DNA of 64,000 nt from assembly GCF_029626225.1 (NCBI RefSeq), contig NZ_JARUBP010000001.1, positions 6,324,001-6,388,000 on the forward strand. Direction: 5' to 3'. Shown here in pieces: positions 33,868 to 41,234 of the stretch. The first letter of the stretch is position 1; every line of letters starts with the position of its first letter. The notes beneath the pieces were generated by a model. That model did no database searches. It saw only the letters and a program-made list of their open reading frames with translations, and was not told where the DNA came from. This DNA is from Asanoa sp. WMMD1127. Lineage in GTDB: Bacteria > Actinomycetota > Actinomycetes > Mycobacteriales > Micromonosporaceae. Both the position numbers and the translations under genes were made by a program.

Positions 33868-34619
33868 GCGCCGCGCCCCGTCAGCGTGACCCCACCGTCG
33901 ATGACCAGCGTCTGCCCCGTGATCCAGGCCGCCTCGTCCGACGCCAGGAACGCGACCGCGGCGCCCACGTCCTCGGGGATGCCGAGGCGGGCCAGCGGAT
34001 AGGAGGCGGCGACCTCGGACTCGCGGCCCTCGTACAGCAGCGTCGCGAAGCGGGTCTTCACCACCGCCGGCGCGACCGCGTTGACCCGCACGTGCGGCGC
34101 GAGCTCCACCGCCAGGCAGCGGGTCAGGTGCTCCAGCGCCGCCTTGCTCACCCCGTAGAACGAGATGCCCGGCGGCGGCACCCGGCCACCGACCGACGAC
34201 ACGTTGACCACCACGCCCGGCCGCGGGCCGGCGCCGCCGAAGACGGCCTGCGCCCAGCCCAGCGCGGCCAGCACGTTGACCTCGAAGATCTTCCGCGCGG
34301 CGCCCAGGTCGAGGTCCAGCAGCGGCCCGAACACAGGGTTGATCCCGGTGTTGTTGACGAGAATGTCGACGGGCCCGAACGCCGACGTCGCGGCCTCGAC
34401 CGCCGCGGCCTGGTGCGCCGGGTCGTCGGCCCGCCCGGCCACACCCAGCGCCACCGCCGGACCGCCCAACGTGGACACCGCCTCGGCCAACGGCTCCGGC
34501 TTGCGCGCCGTCACGCAGACCCGCGCGCCGGCGGCGGCCAGCCGGGCCGCGATCGCCAGGCCGATGCCGCGGCTCGCGCCGGTCACCAGGGCCACCCGGC
34601 CGGACAGGGATGCCGTCAC
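33864..34619 (-). CDS. SDR-family oxidoreductase
   Basis: A 251-residue short-chain dehydrogenase: TGASRGIGLAIA cofactor loop, NNTGINPVFG in place of NNAG, Ser in NVSSVGG, and YGVSK as the catalytic pair. It ends ITGQTLVIDGGVTL. It probably oxidises a hydroxyacyl-CoA or hydroxysteroid formed by the neighbouring dehydrogenases. The GTG at 34619 overlaps the upstream stop by four bases. The start is fixed by that coupling; the frame stays open upstream only inside the neighbouring gene. Confidence 0.87.
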   Translation of the reverse strand: MTASLSGRVALVTGASRGIGLAIAARLAAAGARVCVTARKPEPLAEAVSTLGGPAVALGVAGRADDPAHQAAAVEAATSAFGPVDILVNNTGINPVFGPLLDLDLGAARKIFEVNVLAALGWAQAVFGGAGPRPGVVVNVSSVGGRVPPPGISFYGVSKAALEHLTRCLAVELAPHVRVNAVAPAVVKTRFATLLYEGRESEVAASYPLARLGIPEDVGAAVAFLASDEAAWITGQTLVIDGGVTLTGRGA

Positions 34620-35701
34620 GAATCCTCCAGGTGCAGGTCGACCAGATTCGCCAGGCGGGCGCGGTGGCGGTCGGGGGAACCGTACGCGATCGCGGTGGCC
34701 TTGGCCCGCTTGAGGTAGAGGTGGGCGGGGTGCTCCCAGGTGAAGCCGATCCCGCCGTGCATCTGCACGCACTCCTCGGCGGCCCGCACCGCGACCTCCG
34801 AGCCGACGACCTTCGCCAGCGACGCCGCCACCGACGCGTCCTCGCCCCCGGCGGCCAGGTCGGCGACCGCGTAACCGACCACGGCCCGGGCCTGGGTCAG
34901 CTCGACCCACAGATCGGCGAGCCGGTGTTTGAGCCCCTGGAAGGACCCGACGGGTCGGCCGAACTGGTGGCGCTCCTTGAGGTAGGCCACCGTCGTCTCC
35001 AGGCACCACGACGCGAGCCCCACCTGCTCGGCCGCGACCATCGTGGCGGCGACCCGCAGCGCCGAGGGCACCGCGGCCAGCGGGCCGACCCGGCGCGCCG
35101 GCGTCGCCGAGAACTCCAGATCGCACAGGGGCCGGGTCTCGTCCAACGACACCACGTGGGTACGCCGGACCGCCGCCCCGTCGACCGCGTAGAGACCGTC
35201 CTCGCCGGGCACCAGCAGCAGCCCGGCCCCCAGCCCGTCGGCGACGCCCCGGACGGTGCCGGTCACCGCCCCGTCCGGCACCGACAGCAGCGGCGGCGCC
35301 GACCACAGCCCGTAGGGCACCGCCAGCGCGGCCGTCAGCTCGCCGGACGCCAGCCGCCCGAGCAGGTCCGGCGCCTCCGACGACCCCAGCGCCGTGGTCG
35401 CCACGACCGCGCTGGACAGGAACGGCACGGGCGCCACGGCCCGGCCCAGCTCCTCGACCACCACCGCCGCCGCCCGCCACTGCGCGCCGGCCCCGCCCTG
35501 CGCCTCGGGCACGAGCAGCCCGGCCAGGCCCATCCCGGTGGCCAGCGTGCGCCAGAGCTTGGGGTCGAACGGCTCGGGGGACGACGAGGTCACGAACGAC
35601 AGCACCGACTGCCACGGCGCCTCGGCCGCGAGCATCTCCCGTACGCTCGCCCGCAGGTCACGCTCGTCCGGTGACTCGAGCAGGTCCAGCATGTCGCTCA
35701 T
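34616..35701 (-). CDS. Acyl-CoA dehydrogenase, non-catalytic-type subunit of a pair
   Basis: A 361-residue acyl-CoA dehydrogenase homologue. The family core is clear (MVAAEQVGLASWCLETTVAY, then QFGRPVGSFQGLKHRLADLW, and CVQMHGGIGFTWEHPAHLYL), but the EGT catalytic Glu motif is absent near the C-terminus, which reads AIAYGSPDRHRARLANL. It overlaps the 402-residue dehydrogenase gene by four bases. In actinobacterial steroid side-chain degradation such adjacent unequal pairs form alpha2beta2 enzymes (ChsE type), so this is probably one half of a heterotetramer. Confidence 0.85.
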   Translation of the reverse strand: MSDMLDLLESPDERDLRASVREMLAAEAPWQSVLSFVTSSSPEPFDPKLWRTLATGMGLAGLLVPEAQGGAGAQWRAAAVVVEELGRAVAPVPFLSSAVVATTALGSSEAPDLLGRLASGELTAALAVPYGLWSAPPLLSVPDGAVTGTVRGVADGLGAGLLLVPGEDGLYAVDGAAVRRTHVVSLDETRPLCDLEFSATPARRVGPLAAVPSALRVAATMVAAEQVGLASWCLETTVAYLKERHQFGRPVGSFQGLKHRLADLWVELTQARAVVGYAVADLAAGGEDASVAASLAKVVGSEVAVRAAEECVQMHGGIGFTWEHPAHLYLKRAKATAIAYGSPDRHRARLANLVDLHLEDS

Positions 35702-36906
35702 CGGGGCAGGTCCTTCCACGCGACGCGGGTGTCGACCCGCGGCTCGGCCGGCAGGCCCAGCACCCGCTCGGCGATGATGTTGCGGAGCACCTCGGACGTC
35801 CCGCCCTCGATCGAGTTGCCCTTGGCCCGCAGGTAGCGGTAGCCGGCGTCGCGCCCGGTGAAGTCGACCTCCTCGGGCCGGCTCATCGCCCACGAGTCGC
35901 GGCGCAGCGCCTCGTCGTTGCGGAAGTCGAGCTCGGCAGCGGAGATCTGCTGGTTGAGCGTCGCGAACGAGAGCTTGACCGCGGACCCGTCCGGCCCGGG
36001 CACGCCGGCCGCGAGCTGCTGGCGGACCCGCAGCCCGGTCAACCGCGCCGCCTCGGCCCGCACCCAGAGCCGCATCACGGTGTCGTGCATGCCGGGGGTA
36101 CGCAGGTGCGGGTGGTCCCGCCAGGCCTGGGCCAGCACGCCGATCATGCCGCCCTCGCGGGGCAGCGCGCCACCGCCGATCGAGACCCGCTCGTTCATCA
36201 GCGTGGTCTGCGCGACCTTCCAGCCGGCCCCGACGTCACCGAGCCGGTGCGAGTCGGGGATCCGCACGCCGGTCAGGTAGACCTCGTTGAACTCGGCCTC
36301 ACCGGTGAGCTGGCGCAGCGGCCGCACCTCGACGCCGGGCGCGGTCATGTCGAGCACGAAGTACGTCAGGCCCGCGTGCTTGGGCACGTCGGGGTCGCTG
36401 CGGGTGAGCAGGATGGCCCACCGCGCGACGTGCGCCATCGAGGTCCACACCTTCTGCCCGTCGACCACCCAGTCGTCGCCGTCGCGGCGGGCCCGGGTGG
36501 CCAGCCCGGCGAGGTCGGAGCCGGCGCCGGGCTCGCTGAACAGCTGGCACCACACCTCCTCGCCGGTCCACAGCGGACGGAGCCAGCGCTCCCGCTGCTC
36601 GGGCGTGCCGTGGGCGAGGACGGTCGGCGCGGCCATGCCGAGCCCGATGCCGATGCGGCCGGGCCGGTTGTCGGGCGCGCCGGCCGCGACGAAGGCCTCG
36701 TCGACGACCGTCTGCAGCGCCCGCCCGGCGCCGAGCCCGCCGAGCCCGGCCGGGAAGTGCACCCAGGACAGTCCCGCGTCGAACCGCGCGCGCAGGAACG
36801 CCAGCCGGTCCGCCGCGCTGCCACCGGCCGCGGCGGCCGGGTCGTGCGCGGCCAGGAACGCCGAGATCCGCTCGCGCAGCTCGGCCTCGGTCACCACCGA
36901 CGCCAT
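35698..36906 (-). CDS. Acyl-CoA dehydrogenase, partner subunit
   Basis: A 402-residue acyl-CoA dehydrogenase with QLFSEPGAGSDLAGLATRA at about residue 120, WTSMAHVARWAILL, and the C-terminal NSIEGGTSEVLRNIIAERVL that holds the family's glycine-rich loop. Its form is close to the FadE proteins of steroid and terpenoid degradation. It pairs with the next gene through a four-base overlap. The ATG at 36906 has GGGGAGG four bases upstream; the frame continues to 36960 but without a better start. Confidence 0.88.
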   Translation of the reverse strand: MASVVTEAELRERISAFLAAHDPAAAAGGSAADRLAFLRARFDAGLSWVHFPAGLGGLGAGRALQTVVDEAFVAAGAPDNRPGRIGIGLGMAAPTVLAHGTPEQRERWLRPLWTGEEVWCQLFSEPGAGSDLAGLATRARRDGDDWVVDGQKVWTSMAHVARWAILLTRSDPDVPKHAGLTYFVLDMTAPGVEVRPLRQLTGEAEFNEVYLTGVRIPDSHRLGDVGAGWKVAQTTLMNERVSIGGGALPREGGMIGVLAQAWRDHPHLRTPGMHDTVMRLWVRAEAARLTGLRVRQQLAAGVPGPDGSAVKLSFATLNQQISAAELDFRNDEALRRDSWAMSRPEEVDFTGRDAGYRYLRAKGNSIEGGTSEVLRNIIAERVLGLPAEPRVDTRVAWKDLPR

Positions 36907-36948
36907 CGCGCCTCCCCACTGCCGCGGAGCCAGCCGCCCCGGAAGAAT

Positions 36949-36965
36949 TTGCACTCGCAATGCAA
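36949..36965. promoter_or_regulatory. Candidate operator of the acyl-CoA dehydrogenase pair operon
   Basis: TTGCA (36949-36953) and TGCAA (36961-36965) form an inverted repeat with a seven-base centre, about 43 bases before the first ATG of the operon. It is the best candidate for the TetR encoded at 33259-33867. The arms are only five bases, so confidence is limited. Confidence 0.4.
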
Positions 36966-37117
36966 TCTATCGGTTTGACCGGCGCTGACGCCATCCGCGA
37001 CCCGCCTGGCGTCAATCCACCCGGCGGGCAGGGGCGTGTCGCACGGTTGCGGGGGCACGACGCGAGGGGAGGATGGCACGGACAACGCGTACCAAATGCT
37101 CGCGAATGGACACGCCC

Positions 37118-37540
37118 ATGCGACTCAGCATCCGCAACCAGCTCGAAGGCACGATCCTCTCGGTGGCCCGCGGCGAGGCGATGGCCGCCGTGAAGACGAG
37201 GCTCGCCAGCGGCCAGGACCTGACCGCGGCGATCACCCGGGAGAGCGCCGACGAGCTCGAGCTGATCGCCGGGCAGCCCGTCACGATGCTGGTCAAGGCG
37301 ACCGATGTCGCGCTTGCCACCGGCACCGTCGGCGACGTGAGCATCCGCAACCAGCTCCCCGGCCGGATCACCTCGCTGACCGCGGGCGCCGCGATGACCA
37401 CGCTCAAGGTGGCGGTCGACGGCGGCGGCGCGCTCACCGCGGTCGTCACCAACGACGCCGTCAACGACCTCGACCTCACCGAGGGCGACGAGGTGCTGGC
37501 CCTGGTCAAGGCCACCGAGGTCAGCGTCGCGATCGACTGA
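37118..37540 (+). CDS. Molybdate-binding protein with two TOBE (Mop) domains
   Basis: About 140 residues made of two Mop repeats: MRLSIRNQLEGTILSVARGE to about 66, and VSIRNQLPGRITSLTAGAAM to the end. Both repeats hold the SIRNQL motif and end in LVKATxV, so this is a di-Mop (molbindin-like) protein that stores or senses molybdate in the cytoplasm. ATG at 37118 is chosen because it begins the first repeat; in-frame ATGs at 37106 and 37073 are possible. It may serve the molybdopterin enzyme at 7696-8301, though they are far apart. Confidence 0.82.
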   Translation: MRLSIRNQLEGTILSVARGEAMAAVKTRLASGQDLTAAITRESADELELIAGQPVTMLVKATDVALATGTVGDVSIRNQLPGRITSLTAGAAMTTLKVAVDGGGALTAVVTNDAVNDLDLTEGDEVLALVKATEVSVAID

Positions 37541-37541
37541 G

Positions 37542-37547
37542 TACGCT
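37542..37547 (+). promoter_or_regulatory. -10 box of a leaderless transcript
   Basis: TACGCT ends six bases before the ATG at 37554, and no ribosome site lies between. The stop of the preceding Mop gene is at 37540, so this gene can be transcribed on its own. Confidence 0.45.
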
Positions 37548-37553
37548 CGCCGC

Positions 37554-38183
37554 ATGCACAGCGGCGCCTACCTCGACGCGGCGACCATCGCCGCCGGCCT
37601 GCTCGCCGATCCGGCGGTCGCCGGCCGTTGGGACGAGCCGTCCGCCCTGCCCGAGTTCTCCGTCGCCGGCCTGGCCGGACACCTCGCGCGGCAGGTGCAC
37701 CTGGTCGCCACCCTGGTCGACGCGCCGGTGTCGGACCAGCGACCGCGTGACCTGATGGCCCACTACGGCGACGCGGCCTGGCTCGGCGAGGACGTCGACT
37801 CCCCGGCCAACGTGGCGATCCGCGCCCAGAGCGACGAGTTCGCCGCCGGCGGCCACGCGACCGTGGTCGACCAGCTGCGAGAAGACCTCGCGGCCGTGCG
37901 CGCGAAGCTGCCGGGCGCCGACCCCGACCGCGCCGTGCCACTGTGGACCGGCTGGGCCCTGAGCCTCGACGACCTCCTCCTGACCCGCATGATGGAGATC
38001 TCGGTGCACTGCGACGACCTCGCCGTCAGCGTCGGCGTCGCGACGCCGGCCTTCCCGCCGGCGGTGCTCCGGCCGGTGTTCGGGCTGCTGACCGATCTGG
38101 CGGTGGCCCGTTACGGACAGACCGCCGTGCTGCGGGGCCTCAGCCGCCGGGAGCGGGCGCCCGAGACGATCTCGGCTCTCTGA
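37554..38183 (+). CDS. Maleylpyruvate isomerase-family mycothiol-dependent protein
   Basis: A 209-residue protein of the DinB-like/MDMPI fold. The metal-binding His residues expected in this fold are visible in LAGHLARQVHLV, and later MMEISVHCDDLA. Members use mycothiol in place of glutathione as thiol cofactor, or have no known activity. It is not beside gentisate or maleylpyruvate genes, so the isomerase role itself is not supported; only the fold and family are. The ATG follows TACGCT by six bases. Confidence 0.8.
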   Translation: MHSGAYLDAATIAAGLLADPAVAGRWDEPSALPEFSVAGLAGHLARQVHLVATLVDAPVSDQRPRDLMAHYGDAAWLGEDVDSPANVAIRAQSDEFAAGGHATVVDQLREDLAAVRAKLPGADPDRAVPLWTGWALSLDDLLLTRMMEISVHCDDLAVSVGVATPAFPPAVLRPVFGLLTDLAVARYGQTAVLRGLSRRERAPETISAL

Positions 38184-38288
38184 CCCGCCGACCCACGAAC
38201 GTTACGGCTCGACCGGGCGGACATTAGGAGCCGGACGGCCGTCCCCCGCGCGGCGTACGAAGCACCGACGGAGACCGCGAGCCGTGGC

Positions 38289-38294
38289 TATCGT
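38289..38294 (+). promoter_or_regulatory. -10 box of a leaderless transcript
   Basis: TATCGT ends six bases before the GTG at 38301. There is no purine-rich ribosome site in the gap, which matches the layout seen at other starts in this window. Confidence 0.45.
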
Positions 38295-38300
38295 CGCCCC

Positions 38301-39410
38301 GTGACAGCGACCAGAGACGGCTGGGTCGGACCGCCGCGTTACCACACGGCCACCGCCCCGCCGTGGCAGGCGACCACGCAGGCGCTGCCCACAGTGGACA
38401 GGGACCGGTGGTTCGACTTCCTGCGGGCCGCGGCGATCCTGCGGGTCGTGCTCTACCACATGTTCCCGGTCGCCTGGCTCGGCCTCGGCTTCCCGGCGAT
38501 GGGCGTGATGTTCGCGCTCGGCGGCTCGCTGATGGCGAAGTCCGTCGACCGCTCGGCCACCCGGGCGGTACGCGGCCGCCTGCGCCGCCTGCTGCCCGCG
38601 CTGTGGCTGCTCGCCGCCGTGGTCGTACCCGCCATGCTGGTCCTCGGCTGGGACGACCACCCGGCGTGGCCGGCCTTCCTGTTGTGGCTGCTACCGATCG
38701 CCGAACCGCCGGCCAGCGCGTGGGCCGAACCGGTCAGCGGCATCCTGTGGTACCTCGTCACCTACCTCTGGCTCGTGTTGCTCTCGCCCCTGCTGCTGCG
38801 CCTCTACCGCCGGGCCAGGGTGGTGGCCGTGCTCGCACCGCTGGCCCTGCTCCCCCTGTTCCAGGTGGCGCCGTGGCCGTTCGGCGACCGATCGGCTTCG
38901 GTCATCGAAGACGTGCTGACGTTCGCGGCCTGCTGGCTGCTCGGCTTCGCCCACCGCGACGGCGACCTGCGCCGGCTGCCTTTCGGCGCGGTCCTGGCGG
39001 TCTCGGTGGTGGCCACCGGCGGCGCGGTCGGCTGGGTGGTCACGCACCACGGCGCCGCGGGCGTCGACCTCGCCGACAGCCCGGTGGCGTACGCCGTCTA
39101 CTCCATCGGTTTCGTCCTGGTGCTGCTGCGCCTGGCGCCGCGGATGGACTGGCTGACCAGCCACCGGCGCGCCGACGCCGCGGTGACCCTGCTCAACTCC
39201 CGCGCGGTGACCATCTACCTGTGGCACAACGCCGCGATCACGGCGGCGTTCCCGCTCGGCGACCTGCTGCACGTGTGGGCGTTCGGCGACACGGTCGCCG
39301 AGGTCGGCTACACCGCGATCGGGCTGTGGCTGCTGGCCCTGGTGGTCCTCCACGTCGGCTGGGTGGAGGACCTCGCCGCCCGCCGCCGCCCGCGACTCGT
39401 CCCGGTGTAA
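38301..39410 (+). CDS. Acyltransferase 3 family membrane protein
   Basis: A 369-residue membrane protein with about ten helices. The N-terminal motif RWFDFLRAAAILRVVLYHMF matches acyltransferase family 3, in which the Arg and the His just before MF are conserved. It would O-acylate a cell-surface sugar or an exported molecule. It begins at GTG 38301 after a TATCGT box. Its TAA stop (39408-39410) overlaps the left edge of the long hairpin at 39409-39457, which ends its transcript. Confidence 0.83.
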   Translation: MTATRDGWVGPPRYHTATAPPWQATTQALPTVDRDRWFDFLRAAAILRVVLYHMFPVAWLGLGFPAMGVMFALGGSLMAKSVDRSATRAVRGRLRRLLPALWLLAAVVVPAMLVLGWDDHPAWPAFLLWLLPIAEPPASAWAEPVSGILWYLVTYLWLVLLSPLLLRLYRRARVVAVLAPLALLPLFQVAPWPFGDRSASVIEDVLTFAACWLLGFAHRDGDLRRLPFGAVLAVSVVATGGAVGWVVTHHGAAGVDLADSPVAYAVYSIGFVLVLLRLAPRMDWLTSHRRADAAVTLLNSRAVTIYLWHNAAITAAFPLGDLLHVWAFGDTVAEVGYTAIGLWLLALVVLHVGWVEDLAARRRPRLVPV

Positions 39411-39457
39411 GGAACGGTCCGTTCTTAACGCTATGCGTTAAGAACGGACCGTTCCTT
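39409..39457. terminator. Perfect 23-bp hairpin with TAT loop, bidirectional terminator
   Basis: Arms 39409-39431 and 39435-39457 are perfectly complementary and the loop is TAT. Each arm contains GGAACGGTCCGTTC, which is itself a palindrome, so the DNA can fold as one long stem or as two short ones. It lies between converging genes and can serve both. A second member of the same family lies at 59881-59931. It has no T-run, as is common in high-GC actinobacteria. Confidence 0.8.
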
Positions 39458-39462
39458 GCCCC

Positions 39463-40737
39463 TCAGCGGTTGTCGACGATCCGGCGCATCTTGCCCATCG
39501 ACCGCTCGACCTGGTCGGGGTCGAGCACCTCGACCGCGATCGTCACGCCGATCGTCTCCTTGACCTTGGCGGCCAGCGCGTCGGCGGCCGCCGCGGCCGA
39601 CGCCGGCGTGACCTCCGGGCGCCGCTCGACCCGCACGGCCAGCTCGTCGAGCCGCCCCGACCGGGTCAGCACGCACTGGAAATGCGGCGACAGCTCGGCC
39701 GTGCCGAGGATCAGCTCCTCGATCTGGGTCGGGAACAGGTTGACCCCGCGCACGATCATCATGTCGTCGGTCCGGCCGGTGATCTTGGCCATCCGGCGCA
39801 TCGGCCGGGCCGTGCCGGGCAGCAGCCGGGTCAGGTCGCGGGTGCGGTAGCGGACGACCGGCATCGCCTGCTTGGTCAACGAGGTGAACACCAGCTCTCC
39901 GAACTCGCCGTCGGGCAGCACCGCTCCGGTGACCGGGTCGATGATCTCCGGATAGAAGTGGTCCTCCCAGATGTGCGGGCCGTCCTTCGTCTCGACGCAC
40001 TCGTTGGCCACGCCGGGACCCATCACCTCGGAGAGCCCGTAGATGTCGACCGCGTCGATGCCGAGCCGCTCCTCGATCTCGCGGCGCATGTCCTCCGTCC
40101 ACGGCTCGGCGCCCAGGATGCCGAGCCGCAGCGAGGTCGACCGCGGGTCGACGCCCTGCCGCTCCAGCTCGTCGACGATCGCGAGCAGGTAGCTCGGCGT
40201 CACCATGATGATCGACGGCGCGAAGTCGCGGATCAGCATGACCTGGCGCGACGTCATCCCACCGGACACCGGCACGACCGTGCAGCCGAGCTCCTCGGCG
40301 CCGTAGTGGGCGCCGAGGCCGCCGGTGAACAGGCCGTAGCCGTACGCCACGTGCACGATGTCGCCCGGCTCGCCGCCGGACGCCCGGATCGACCGGGCCA
40401 TCAACCGGGCCCAGGTGGTGATGTCGTCCCGGGTGTAGCCGACCACGGTCGGCCGGCCGGTCGTGCCCGACGAGGCGTGCACCCGGACCACCTGCTCGCG
40501 CGGCACGGCGAACATCCCGAACGGGTAGTTGGCCCGCAGGTCGTCCTTGCTCGTCGTCGGGAACCGCGCGAGGTCGTCGAGGGACTTCAGGTCGTCCGGG
40601 TGTACGCCGGCCGCCGCGAAGGCGGCGCGGTAGTGCGGGACGTTGTCGTGGGCGTGCCGCAGCGACCAGCGGAGCCGTTCCAGCTGGAGCGAGCGCAGCT
40701 CGTCGACCGACGCCCGCTCGATCGGTTCAAGCGGCAT
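39463..40737 (-). CDS. paaK: Phenylacetate-CoA ligase
   Basis: A 424-residue acyl-adenylate ligase that converts phenylacetate, ATP and CoA to phenylacetyl-CoA. The ATP loop reads VHASSGTTGRPTVVGY (about 90), the acid-binding and hinge motifs are DIYGLSEVMGPGV and YRTRDLTR, and the C-terminal lysine-region reads SMGKMRRIVDNR. Length and pattern fit PaaK rather than general CoA ligases. No paaABCDE ring-epoxidase genes are in the window. It lies eight bases after a DUF4287 gene, in one operon. Confidence 0.9.
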   Translation of the reverse strand: MPLEPIERASVDELRSLQLERLRWSLRHAHDNVPHYRAAFAAAGVHPDDLKSLDDLARFPTTSKDDLRANYPFGMFAVPREQVVRVHASSGTTGRPTVVGYTRDDITTWARLMARSIRASGGEPGDIVHVAYGYGLFTGGLGAHYGAEELGCTVVPVSGGMTSRQVMLIRDFAPSIIMVTPSYLLAIVDELERQGVDPRSTSLRLGILGAEPWTEDMRREIEERLGIDAVDIYGLSEVMGPGVANECVETKDGPHIWEDHFYPEIIDPVTGAVLPDGEFGELVFTSLTKQAMPVVRYRTRDLTRLLPGTARPMRRMAKITGRTDDMMIVRGVNLFPTQIEELILGTAELSPHFQCVLTRSGRLDELAVRVERRPEVTPASAAAAADALAAKVKETIGVTIAVEVLDPDQVERSMGKMRRIVDNR

Positions 40738-40745
40738 GCGGCCCA

Positions 40746-41036
40746 CTATGCCGGCCGGCTGGCCTTGCCGTCGAGCCAGAGCACGTCGGACGCGTCGCCG
40801 TGCGACCCGGCCCGGCCCACGTGCTTGCCGGAGATCTGCGGGCCCTTCTTGATCACGTGGACCATCGCCATCGCGTGACCGCGGCCGAGGCCGTAGTCGT
40901 CGCGCAGCCACTCGACGATGACGGTCGCCTTCACCGCCGGCGCGTCGAAGCCCTTGGCGCGCGCCTCGTCGAGCAGCTCCCGCGGCGTCTTGCCGGTCTT
41001 GGTCTCCACCGCGTCGAGGTAGGCCTGGAACGACAT
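40746..41036 (-). CDS. DUF4287 domain protein
   Basis: A 96-residue cytoplasmic protein with the DUF4287 pattern: SFQAYLDAVETKTGKTPREL, then GLGRGHAMAMVHVIKKG. No function is known; relatives are annotated only as hypothetical or as fused to DUF5655. AAGGAGA lies six bases before the ATG. It is the first gene of an operon with paaK. A link to phenylacetate metabolism is only suggested by position. Confidence 0.82.
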   Translation of the reverse strand: MSFQAYLDAVETKTGKTPRELLDEARAKGFDAPAVKATVIVEWLRDDYGLGRGHAMAMVHVIKKGPQISGKHVGRAGSHGDASDVLWLDGKASRPA

Positions 41037-41159
41037 GTCGGTTCTCCTTCTGGGTGTCGTGGTGCTCTTCACCGACGCAGCGAACGAGCCGGACCGGTTT
41101 CGACATCCGGCTGGGACAATTTCTAGGGCCCACAGTGGACGGGGTCCGACGTTCGGACG

Positions 41160-41189
41160 TTGACCATGAAGAATGCCAGGTCCTAGGCT
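41160..41189 (+). promoter_or_regulatory. Sigma-70-type promoter of the M14 peptidase gene
   Basis: TTGACC (41160-41165) and TAGGCT (41184-41189) are separated by 18 bases, identical to the garA promoter hexamers and spacing. The predicted start near 41196 leaves a leader of about 40 bases before the ATG at 41235. Confidence 0.6.
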
Positions 41190-41234
41190 CGTTTTGCCTT
41201 TCACTCCACCTTTCCGGGAAGGGAAGCGGGTTAA

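Noticed and set aside
37554-38183. Maleylpyruvate isomerase as a named pathway enzyme
   Set aside because: The fold matches, but no gentisate pathway genes are near, and most members of this fold have other or unknown roles.
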